5,203 bases of DNA from contig CAITEM010000245.1 of assembly GCA_903891395.1 (NCBI GenBank), positions 1-5,203 on the forward strand, read 5' to 3'. Below are positions 1-5,203 of this stretch, piece by piece. The stretch comes from an uncultured Hyphomicrobiales bacterium (GTDB lineage: Bacteria > Pseudomonadota > Alphaproteobacteria > Rhizobiales > Xanthobacteraceae). Below the pieces are notes generated by a model. The model worked only from the letters and a program-made list of their open reading frames with translations, was not told the DNA's origin and ran no database searches. Position 1 is the stretch's first letter. The number at the start of each line of letters is the position of its first letter. The position numbers and the translations under genes were made by a program.

Positions 1-1
1 C

Positions 2-1204
2 GACTACGAATTCATGTCGTCGACCGATTGCTACAAGTCCGGCCGCTTCGACGCCACGCTGCTCAAGATGCTCGAGCGCTTCGACAAGGTCATGGCGATC
101 ATGCTGCCGTCGCTCCGCGAGGAGCGCGCCGCGACCTATTCGCCGTTTTTGCCGATCGATCCGCGCAGCGGTGTCGTGCTGCAAGTGCCGATCCTGTCTC
201 ATGACGCCAAGCGCGGCACCATTACCTACGAAGATCCGGAAACGCAGGAGCGCTTCACGGTCCCGGTCACCGGCGGCCGCTGCAAACTGCAATGGAAGCC
301 GGATTGGGCGATGCGCTGGGTTGCGCTCGGTATCGACTATGAAATGGCCGGCAAGGATCTGATCGATTCGGTGAAGCTGTCCGGTGAAATCTGCCGTGCG
401 CTCGATGGCCTGCCGCCGGAAGGGTTCAATTACGAACTGTTTCTCGACGAAAACGGCCAGAAGATTTCCAAGTCGAAGGGCAATGGCCTGACCATCGACG
501 AGTGGCTGCGCTACGCCAGCCCGGAAAGCCTGTCGCTGTTCATGTACCGCGAGCCGAAGTCGGCCAAGCGGCTGTATTTCGACGTGATCCCGCGTCAGGT
601 CGACGACTATCAGCAATTCCTCGACGGCTTCGAGAAGCAGGAGATCAAGCACCGCCTCGGCAATCCGGTCTGGCACATCCATGCCGGCCAGCCGCCGAAG
701 CCGGACATGCCGGTCACTTTCACGATGCTGCTGACGCTGGTGTCGTCGTCGAACGCCGAGAATGCCGAGACGCTGTGGGGCTTTATCGGCCGCTACCGTC
801 CCGGTGTGACGCCGCAGACCCATCCTAAGCTGAACGCGATGGTGCAGTACGCCATCCATTATTTCCGCGACTTCGTGCTGCCGACCAAGAAATTCCGTCC
901 GGCCGGCGATGCCGAGCGTGCGGCGCTGACCGATCTGCGCGACGCGCTCGGCCAGTTGCCGGCGGACGCGACCGCGGAGCAGATCCAGGACGTGGTCTAC
1001 GAGATCGGCCGTCGCGAACCGTTCCTCGACGAGAAGAAGAAGGCCAAGGACGGCAAGCCGGGCGTGTCGCTCGACTGGTTCAACATGCTGTACCAGGTGC
1101 TGCTCGGCCAGGAGAAAGGCCCGCGCTTCGGGTCTTTCGTCGCGGTCTATGGCTTGCAAAATACCGTCGACATGATCGACGGCGCGCTGGCGAGAAGCGC
1201 GTAA
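2..1204 (+). CDS. lysK: Class I lysine--tRNA ligase, C-terminal part (5' end outside window)
   Basis: This cytoplasmic enzyme attaches lysine to tRNA-Lys using ATP. The reading frame is open from the first bases of the window, so the start and the N-terminal nucleotide-binding part with the HIGH motif lie upstream. About 400 residues are visible, against roughly 540 for the family. Features of the class I (archaeal-type) enzyme can be seen. A segment resembling the conserved C-K-L-x-W...DW..RW...G-x-D-[YF]-E...GKD region lies at about nt 280-360. The KMSKS-type loop is present as KISKSKGNG, starting at nt 461. The rest is the helical C-terminal anticodon-binding region. The gene ends with TAA. 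No frameshift or internal stop is seen. It is unrelated to the class II LysS/LysU enzymes of E. coli; class I is usual in alphaproteobacteria. It converges on the carbonic-anhydrase-like gene, 32 bp away. Confidence 0.95.
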   Translation, partial: DYEFMSSTDCYKSGRFDATLLKMLERFDKVMAIMLPSLREERAATYSPFLPIDPRSGVVLQVPILSHDAKRGTITYEDPETQERFTVPVTGGRCKLQWKPDWAMRWVALGIDYEMAGKDLIDSVKLSGEICRALDGLPPEGFNYELFLDENGQKISKSKGNGLTIDEWLRYASPESLSLFMYREPKSAKRLYFDVIPRQVDDYQQFLDGFEKQEIKHRLGNPVWHIHAGQPPKPDMPVTFTMLLTLVSSSNAENAETLWGFIGRYRPGVTPQTHPKLNAMVQYAIHYFRDFVLPTKKFRPAGDAERAALTDLRDALGQLPADATAEQIQDVVYEIGRREPFLDEKKKAKDGKPGVSLDWFNMLYQVLLGQEKGPRFGSFVAVYGLQNTVDMIDGALARSA

Positions 1205-1231
1205 TCCCTTCGCCGTTTACAGGCGAGGGAT
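1204..1231. terminator. Hairpin between convergent genes, possible bidirectional terminator
   Basis: ATCCCTTCGCC (1204-1214) pairs with GGCGAGGGAT (1222-1231), giving ten pairs with one bulged T and a 7-base loop. It begins at the last base of the lysine--tRNA ligase stop codon and ends 5 bp before the stop codon of the facing gene, which is where a shared terminator would lie. Neither strand has a clear T-tract after the stem, so it is not a textbook intrinsic terminator. Confidence 0.5.
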
Positions 1232-1236
1232 AAGTT

Positions 1237-1797
1237 CTACGAAAACATCTCGACCTTGCCGTTGAGCGCCATTAAGCCGGTTTCGATCTTCAGCGACGGC
1301 TGCTTCTCGCCGACCTGTTTGCGGAATTCCATCAGCGCGGCTTTATGCGTCTCGGTTTCGATCTGCGGATTGGCAACCTTGTCGGCGCCATAGGCGATCT
1401 TGGCCGCGCCGCAGTCGCGGTGGTTGATCGCGATCACCTTCGGGATGTGATGCAGCTGCATCGAGGCGGCGAGGTTGTCCCAGAACGCCGGGGCCCAGGT
1501 CTTGAAGGCGGGCGCGACCACGCCGATCGAAGCGCCAGCGAAAGTGAACTGGCTGTATTTACCGATCATCTTGCGCGACTTCATGTAGTTGATCGTCGGC
1601 AGCGGAAAGCGTGGATCGATGCAGGTCACCACCATCGCTTCGTAATTGCCTTCGGCGCCGAAGGCGAACTGGGGAAATGCCGCGAGCATGCCGGCTCCCG
1701 CAGATATCTGCAGAAAACGGCGGCGGTCGAAGCGGCCGCGCAATATGTCACCGCAACAGGCGCAGGCGGTCGGATGAGCGAGTGTACCTTCGGTCAT
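1237..1797 (-). CDS. Tat-exported beta-carbonic-anhydrase-like protein
   Basis: The product is a 186-residue protein likely sent folded to the periplasm. A twin-arginine motif, DRRRFLQ (residues 24-30), precedes a hydrophobic stretch (about 31-47) and a probable cleavage site near A45-F-G-A48. The mature part carries the beta-carbonic anhydrase signature: C-x-D-x-R (C59, D61, R63) and H-x-x-C (H126, C129). These match the three zinc ligands and the Asp-Arg dyad, so CO2 hydration is the inferred reaction. The mature chain, about 138 residues, is short for the family (usually about 200), so the true substrate is not certain. The ATG at 1797 is chosen because GGGGG (1803-1807) lies 5 bases before it; a TTG at 1809 would add four residues but overlap that ribosome site. 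Before the Tat motif there is an odd Cys cluster, C12-A-C14-C15. The S24 regulator gene lies 90 bp upstream on the same strand. I see no convincing promoter of its own in that gap. Confidence 0.85.
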   Translation of the reverse strand: MTEGTLAHPTACACCGDILRGRFDRRRFLQISAGAGMLAAFPQFAFGAEGNYEAMVVTCIDPRFPLPTINYMKSRKMIGKYSQFTFAGASIGVVAPAFKTWAPAFWDNLAASMQLHHIPKVIAINHRDCGAAKIAYGADKVANPQIETETHKAALMEFRKQVGEKQPSLKIETGLMALNGKVEMFS

Positions 1798-1844
1798 TGC
1801 AGCCCCCAAACTAGATTGATGGCGTGACCGTAGCCGAATCCGGA

Positions 1845-1881
1845 CCGGCTTGCCAGCCGGGGACGCTGTTACGAGGCGTCC
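1845..1881 (-). terminator. Two adjacent hairpins after the S24 regulator gene
   Basis: Two perfect 6-bp inverted repeats lie end to end. CCGGCT (1845-1850) and AGCCGG (1855-1860) flank a 4-base loop. GGACGC (1861-1866) and GCGTCC (1876-1881) flank a 9-base loop. On the minus strand they follow the regulator's TAA stop by only 6 bases, a typical terminator position. No T-tract follows. They could end the regulator transcript, or act as a partial terminator or RNA-stabilising element before the downstream carbonic-anhydrase-like gene. Confidence 0.45.
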
Positions 1882-1887
1882 TTCGAT

Positions 1888-2517
1888 TTATTGGCTCGCC
1901 CAGACGACGCGCGCGATCCAGACGACATCGGACATTGGCAAGGTACGGTCGCGGTGTTCGGCGTTCAGCGATTTGAGCTCCACGACCTTGCTGTTCTTGC
2001 GCTTGAGCTCCTTGACCATGACTTCGTCGTTCTTGGTCTTGACCACGACCCGGTCGCCCTTGCGCACCGTTGCCGCGGGCGACACGACGATGGTATCGCC
2101 GTCGCGATAGGCCGGCTTCATCGAGTCGCCGGAAATCTCCAGCGCATAAGCGTGTTCGTCGGAGACCGAGGGAAAAGCGATTTCCTCCCAGCCTTTGCCG
2201 ACCGGGAAACCGCCGTCATCGAAATAGCCGCCGCTGCCGGCCTGCGCAAAGCCGATCAACGGCACGCTGGTAATCGCCGGTTTGCCGCCATCGGTGATGA
2301 GCGTGACGAAGGTGTCGACCTTGGTATTGGTGGCGGCGAGCGCCTTGGCCACCGATTCGGTCGACGGCCAGCGCGGCCTGCCTTCCGGTGTGATCCGCTT
2401 CGACTTGTTGAAGGTGGTCGGGTCGAGACCCGACTTCTTGGCGAGGCCCGATGCGGTCATTTTTGAGCGCGCGGCGAGACGGTCGATGGCCGTCCAGATC
2501 TGGCTATGTGTCAGCAT
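1888..2517 (-). CDS. Helix-turn-helix transcriptional regulator with S24 (LexA/CI-like) peptidase domain
   Basis: This 209-residue protein is a DNA-binding regulator fused to a self-cleaving LexA-type domain. Residues 1-75 form a helix-turn-helix region of XRE character, with the turn region around 20-45 (ASGLAKKSGLDPTTFNKSKR). The S24 domain covers about 84-205. It has the catalytic serine in SGDSMKP (S132), the catalytic lysine in EVMVKEL (K169), and an Ala-Gly bond (A93-G94) after PLIGF, matching the LexA/CI cleavage position. All parts needed for autocleavage are therefore present. Whether RecA or another signal triggers it is unknown. It is not LexA itself, which has a winged-helix N-terminus. 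No phage genes lie nearby, so it looks like a resident chromosomal regulator. The ATG at 2517 has a modest ribosome site, GGGA, 5 bases upstream. It is divergent from pyrD and probably autoregulated (see promoter and inverted repeat). Its targets cannot be read from this window. Confidence 0.9.
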   Translation of the reverse strand: MLTHSQIWTAIDRLAARSKMTASGLAKKSGLDPTTFNKSKRITPEGRPRWPSTESVAKALAATNTKVDTFVTLITDGGKPAITSVPLIGFAQAGSGGYFDDGGFPVGKGWEEIAFPSVSDEHAYALEISGDSMKPAYRDGDTIVVSPAATVRKGDRVVVKTKNDEVMVKELKRKNSKVVELKSLNAEHRDRTLPMSDVVWIARVVWASQ

Positions 2518-2577
2518 GGCAATCCCGATGATCCCTTGAGAAGGCGGCGAAGTGTGACTTGAGGTCCATTTTTAGGA

Positions 2578-2606
2578 ATTATAGCCGTGAGTCGCGGCTT
2601 TGTCAC
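2578..2606 (-). promoter_or_regulatory. Sigma-70 promoter of the S24 regulator gene
   Basis: On the minus strand the -35 element GTGACA (2606-2601) matches five of six consensus bases. It is separated by exactly 17 bp from a perfect TATAAT (2583-2578). Transcription would begin near 2571-2572, giving a leader of about 54 bases before the ATG at 2517. This is the best promoter match I found in the window and is unusually close to consensus for a GC-rich genome. Confidence 0.7.
2583..2599. promoter_or_regulatory. Inverted repeat in the promoter spacer, candidate operator
   Basis: AGCCG (2583-2587) and CGGCT (2595-2599) form a perfect 5-bp inverted repeat with a 7-bp centre. It fills the 17-bp spacer of the regulator's promoter, sharing one base with the -10 box. 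A dimeric repressor bound here would block RNA polymerase, so it is a plausible autoregulatory operator for the S24 regulator. The arms are short and chance is possible. Confidence 0.35.
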
Positions 2607-2646
2607 AACGAATCTTCACGTCTCTCGAAACTATCCAAACCTTGTC

Positions 2647-2676
2647 TTGAACAACCCCGAGACCCGCCGATAGGGT
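2647..2676 (+). promoter_or_regulatory. Candidate promoter of pyrD
   Basis: TTGAAC (2647-2652) resembles a -35 box (four of six). After 18 bp comes TAGGGT (2671-2676), which keeps the three most conserved -10 bases (T, A and the final T). The start would be near 2683, leaving a leader of about 25 bases before the GTG at 2708. The match is weak but the position is sensible, and no better rightward candidate is seen between 2518 and 2707. Confidence 0.3.
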
Positions 2677-2697
2677 CGAACCTCACGTCCCATCCTT

Positions 2698-2701
2698 GGA
2701 G
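2698..2701 (+). promoter_or_regulatory. Ribosome binding site that decides the pyrD start
   Basis: GGAG lies 6 bases before the GTG at 2708, ideal spacing. The longer alternative, a TTG at 2696, would begin inside this site and has no comparable site upstream. The GTG start is therefore preferred. Confidence 0.65.
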
Positions 2702-2707
2702 CCGTTC

Positions 2708-3805
2708 GTGGTAATCGGGCTGATCGACCGCTTGTCCCGCCCTTTCATGCGGGCCCTCGACCCCGAGGACGCGCACACTCTGACGGTGAAGGCGCTGCGC
2801 CTGATGCCGTTGCCGGCGCCTAAGCCGGAACCGCTCGAACTGGGCGTTCGAGCCTTCGGGCTCAATTTTCCCAATCCCGTCGGACTGGCTGCCGGTTTCG
2901 ACAAGAACGCGCTGGCACCGGACGCCATGCTGCGGCTGGGTTTCGGCTTCGTCGAAGTCGGTACCGTGACCCCCCGCGCCCAGAAAGGAAATCCGCGGCC
3001 GCGCGTGTTCCGGCTGGCGGCGGACGAGGGCGTCATCAACCGCCTTGGCTTTAACAACGAAGGCAGCGCGGTGGTGCTCGGCCGGCTGGCCGCGCGGGCC
3101 GATGCCGGCGGCATTGTCGGCGTCAATATCGGCGCCAACCGCGACACCGCCGACCGCGCCGACGACTACGTGCGGCTGATCGAGACCTTCGCGCCGGTGG
3201 CGGGCTATTTCACGGTCAACGTGTCGTCGCCGAACACGCCCGGCCTGCGCGACCTGCAGCAGGCTTCGGCGCTCGACGATCTCCTGGCGCGCGTCATCGA
3301 GGCCCGCGAGCGGGTGCGGCCCGTGGCGGGACCGACGCCGGTATTGTTGAAGATCGCGCCCGATCTGACGCTGCCCGACCTCGACGATGTCGTTGGCATC
3401 GCGCGCAAGCACCGCGTTGATGGCATGATCGTCGGCAACACCACGATCTCGCGGCCGGGCTCGCTGCGCGAGCGCGACACAGCGGGCCAGGCCGGCGGGT
3501 TGTCGGGCAAGCCGTTGTTCCGGCTCTCGACGCGCATTCTCGCTGAAACCTATGTGCGCGCCGAGGGCGCGTTTCCGCTGATCGGCGCCGGCGGCATCGA
3601 TTCCGGCGCGGCGGCGCTGGCCAAGATCAGAGCCGGCGCGACCTTGAGTCAGCTCTATAGCGGGTTGGTCTATCGCGGCATCGGCATGGTGGCGCAGATC
3701 AAGGCCGAACTGCTGGCGGCGACGAAAAAGGGAAATCGGCCCACGCTGGCGGCGATGGTCGGCAGCGCCGCGGCGGATATCACGGCGGAAAGCTGGCCGA
3801 GCTGA
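2708..3805 (+). CDS. pyrD: Dihydroorotate dehydrogenase (quinone), class 2
   Basis: This FMN enzyme oxidises dihydroorotate to orotate, the fourth step of de novo UMP synthesis. It passes electrons to quinone at the inner face of the cytoplasmic membrane. The 365 residues are normal for class 2. The N-terminal segment (about 1-40), with the LDPEDAH motif at 17-23, is the class 2 membrane-associating extension and marks the quinone-linked type. FMN/orotate-site motifs follow in order: GFDKN (63-67), GNPRPR (94-99), INRLGFNN (110-117), and NVSSPNTPGLRDLQ (171-184) with the class 2 catalytic base Ser174. Then come LLKIAPDL (213-220, K215), GNTT (243-246), GGLSGKPL (263-270), GAGGI (293-297) and the phosphate-binding YSGLVYRG (317-324). 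It starts at GTG on the basis of ribosome-site spacing. It is divergent from the S24 regulator and convergent with the DUF6460-like gene, whose stop codon is directly adjacent. Confidence 0.96.
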   Translation: MVIGLIDRLSRPFMRALDPEDAHTLTVKALRLMPLPAPKPEPLELGVRAFGLNFPNPVGLAAGFDKNALAPDAMLRLGFGFVEVGTVTPRAQKGNPRPRVFRLAADEGVINRLGFNNEGSAVVLGRLAARADAGGIVGVNIGANRDTADRADDYVRLIETFAPVAGYFTVNVSSPNTPGLRDLQQASALDDLLARVIEARERVRPVAGPTPVLLKIAPDLTLPDLDDVVGIARKHRVDGMIVGNTTISRPGSLRERDTAGQAGGLSGKPLFRLSTRILAETYVRAEGAFPLIGAGGIDSGAAALAKIRAGATLSQLYSGLVYRGIGMVAQIKAELLAATKKGNRPTLAAMVGSAAADITAESWPS

Positions 3806-4114
3806 TTATTTGCCGCGCGGCGCGTTGATCAGGCGCAGGATCAGCCAGATCGGCACCACGATCACCGCGCCAAGCAGCAGATAGCGCCAGACCCAGCGGA
3901 ACGCGTCGAAGCCCATATTCCAGATCGACAGCGCCAGCCGTTCGAGGCTGCGCACGATGTCGAACGGATCGAGGCCGAGCGCCGACATGATCACGCCGAC
4001 CAGGATCGATACCAGGATCAGCCGTCCGATCACCGCCAGCGGCGAGCCGCCGAAGAATCGGCTGACAGGGTCGGCGCGCATCGTGGGCTCCGGGGGCTTC
4101 TCGATCTCATTCAT
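3806..4114 (-). CDS. DUF6460-like small membrane protein
   Basis: This 102-residue protein has two predicted transmembrane helices (about 26-47 and 75-96). They are joined by a segment with conserved-looking LDPFDIVRSLERL and IWNMGFDAFRW motifs. I recognise the overall pattern (FFGGSP before helix 1, IWNMGFDA in the linker, GAVIVVPIWL in helix 2) as that of the DUF6460 proteins of Rhizobiales. Function is unknown. The short N-terminal tail is polar and carries no signal peptide. The ATG at 4114 is preferred because AGGTG (4121-4125) lies 6 bases upstream; the same frame continues further upstream without a stop but there only shadows the ligase gene. It follows the DNA ligase gene by 32 bp on the same strand, so the two are probably cotranscribed. 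No functional link is evident. Its TAA stop touches the pyrD stop. Confidence 0.85.
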   Translation of the reverse strand: MNEIEKPPEPTMRADPVSRFFGGSPLAVIGRLILVSILVGVIMSALGLDPFDIVRSLERLALSIWNMGFDAFRWVWRYLLLGAVIVVPIWLILRLINAPRGK

Positions 4115-4146
4115 GGATCTCACCTGACGTATGTTGGGCTGGCCGG

Positions 4147-5202
4147 TCAAGCCGCCCGTCCGATCTCGATCTTCGCCAGCATCTTTTCCAGCGTTTCCAG
4201 GCGGTCGGCGTCGCGCGGCGGCTTGTCCCAGCGCAGCCGGCTGATGCGGGGAAAGCGCATTGCCACACCCGACTTGTGCCGCATCGAACGTTGCAGGCCT
4301 TCGAACGCTACTTCCAGCACCAGCCCGGCGCCGGGTTCGTGGGTGACTTCGCGCACGGGGCCGAACTTGTTGACGGTATTGCGCCGCACGAAGCGGTCGA
4401 TCTCTTTCAATTCGTCGTCGGTGAAACCGAAATAGGCCTTGCCGACCGGCACAAGTTGATCGCCGTCCTCGCCTTGGTGCCAGACGCCGAAGGTGTAGTC
4501 CGAATAAAACGACGAGCGCTTGCCATGGCCGCGCTGCGCATACATCAGCACCGCGTCGATGATCATGGGATCGCGCTTCCACTTCCACCACGGGCCTTTC
4601 GGCCTGCCGGGCACATAGACCGAGTCGCGCCGCTTGAGCATGACACCTTCGACCGCTTCGGCATCGGCGCCGGCGCCGCCTTCCGCGGGGTTGGCGCGCG
4701 CCGCGATCAACTGGTCCCACGTATCGAACTTCACCAGTGGCGACAGGTCGATGCGCGGGTCGCCGAGTTCCGCAATGAATTTTTCCAGCCGCGCGCGGCG
4801 TTCGGCGAAGGGCAGTTCGCGCAGGTCGTCGCCGTTTTCCGACAGCAGATCATAGGCGCGCAGATGCGCCGGGAACTCAGCCAGCAGCTTCGGCGTCACC
4901 GCCTTGCGATTGAGCCGTTGCTGCAGCACGTTGAACGACTGCACGCGGCCCTCACGCAGGATCAGCAACTCGCCGTCGATCGCGGCGGGCAGGCGCAGGG
5001 TTTCCAGCAGATCGGGAAAGCTCTTGGAAATATCCTCGCCGGTGCGCGAATAAAGCCGCGCGACGATATTGCCGTCCTCGTCCGTGCCGCTCACCGCCTG
5101 GACGCGGATGCCGTCCCATTTCCATTCCGCGGTGAAGTCTTTGGGGTCGAGCGATGCCAAATCCGTGTCCTCGATCGCGTGCGCCAGCATCGCCGGGCGG
5201 AA
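4147..5202 (-). CDS. ATP-dependent DNA ligase, PP_1105-like family, C-terminal part (5' end outside window)
   Basis: This enzyme seals nicks in DNA through a covalent lysine-AMP intermediate. The frame stays open to the right edge (preceding residues F-R-P-A), so the start lies outside. About 351 residues are visible, against roughly 530-620 for the family; the missing part is the N-terminal DNA-binding domain. Counting from the Met at 5190, nucleotidyltransferase motifs occur in order: motif I KWDGIR (24-29, adenylated K24), SRTGEDIS (48-55), motif III DGELL (72-76), motif IIIa AYDLL (112-116), motif IV EGVMLK (181-186) and motif V WWKWKR (201-206). An OB-fold domain follows and ends in RFPRISRLRWDK (312-323). 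An Ala/Gly-rich loop (about 165-179) precedes motif IV. I assign the family often named cisplatin-damage-response ligase, commonly found with an exonuclease and an Lhr-like helicase. Those partners would be outside the window. The other possibility is a stand-alone LigD-type ligase, but the C-terminal sequence fits less well. The gene ends in TGA. Confidence 0.92.
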   Translation of the reverse strand, partial: FRPAMLAHAIEDTDLASLDPKDFTAEWKWDGIRVQAVSGTDEDGNIVARLYSRTGEDISKSFPDLLETLRLPAAIDGELLILREGRVQSFNVLQQRLNRKAVTPKLLAEFPAHLRAYDLLSENGDDLRELPFAERRARLEKFIAELGDPRIDLSPLVKFDTWDQLIAARANPAEGGAGADAEAVEGVMLKRRDSVYVPGRPKGPWWKWKRDPMIIDAVLMYAQRGHGKRSSFYSDYTFGVWHQGEDGDQLVPVGKAYFGFTDDELKEIDRFVRRNTVNKFGPVREVTHEPGAGLVLEVAFEGLQRSMRHKSGVAMRFPRISRLRWDKPPRDADRLETLEKMLAKIEIGRAA

Positions 5203-5203
5203 C

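Noticed and set aside
502..828. Open frame of 108 codons in another frame of the lysine--tRNA ligase gene
   Set aside because: It is a shadow of the synthetase frame, which carries the KMSKS-type motif and family sequence.
1345..1827. Open frame of 160 codons on the plus strand opposite the carbonic-anhydrase-like gene
   Set aside because: It is a shadow frame with no recognisable motif; the opposite strand carries the Tat and zinc-site motifs.
1891..2466. Open frame of 191 codons on the plus strand opposite the S24 regulator
   Set aside because: It is an antisense shadow of a clear regulator gene and has low-complexity composition rich in Asp, Arg, His and Gly.
1888..2517. S24 regulator as a prophage CI repressor
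   Set aside because: No phage, integrase, attachment-site or mobile-element sequence is visible on either side; the flanks are housekeeping genes.
2649..2680. Possible alphaproteobacterial LexA box (GAAC-N7-GAAC)
   Set aside because: GAAC occurs at 2649 and 2677, but the spacing is 24 bases rather than 7, so it is not an SOS box.
2603..3412. Long open frame on the minus strand (269 codons) opposite pyrD
   Set aside because: It is rich in Arg, His and Gln with no domain pattern, typical of antisense frames in GC-rich genes, and pyrD on the other strand is unmistakable.
4115..4720. N-terminal extension of the DUF6460-like frame (about 200 extra residues)
   Set aside because: The extension lies over the ligase gene in another frame and is very Arg-rich. 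The ATG at 4114 has a good ribosome site and begins the recognisable protein.

Overview
This window looks like a chromosomal segment from an alphaproteobacterium of the Bradyrhizobium/Rhodopseudomonas type (Nitrobacteraceae). The base composition is GC-rich with strong GC3 bias. The lysyl-tRNA synthetase is the class I (archaeal-type) enzyme typical of alphaproteobacteria. A DUF6460-like small membrane protein and a PP_1105-family ATP-dependent DNA ligase are also present. Taxonomy and family names come from recognising the proteins, not from a search.

Layout, left to right. (1) The 3' three-quarters of a class I lysine--tRNA ligase gene runs rightward into the window from its left edge. (2) It converges, across a short hairpin, on a leftward gene for a small Tat-exported beta-carbonic-anhydrase-like protein. 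(3) Upstream of that gene, on the same strand and separated by two back-to-back hairpins, is a helix-turn-helix/S24-peptidase (LexA/CI-like) regulator. (4) A divergent intergenic region of about 190 bp holds a very good sigma-70 promoter for the regulator, with an inverted repeat exactly in its spacer, and a weaker candidate promoter for the next gene. (5) pyrD, class 2 dihydroorotate dehydrogenase, is read rightward. (6) Its stop codon abuts, with no bases between, the stop codon of a leftward DUF6460-like two-helix membrane protein. (7) Upstream of that, on the same strand and 32 bp away, is the 3' two-thirds of an ATP-dependent DNA ligase that runs out of the right edge.

The genes are mostly unrelated in function: translation (LysRS), CO2/bicarbonate or related periplasmic chemistry (carbonic anhydrase), a stress-type or autoregulated repressor, de novo pyrimidine synthesis (pyrD) and DNA repair (ligase). 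There is no sign of a prophage, transposon, CRISPR array, tRNA or rRNA. I see no convincing new multi-gene system. The items most worth a second look are the regulator's control region (promoter, spacer palindrome and a near-leaderless upstream ORF), the Cys-rich motif placed before the Tat signal of the carbonic anhydrase, and the zero-gap convergent stops.
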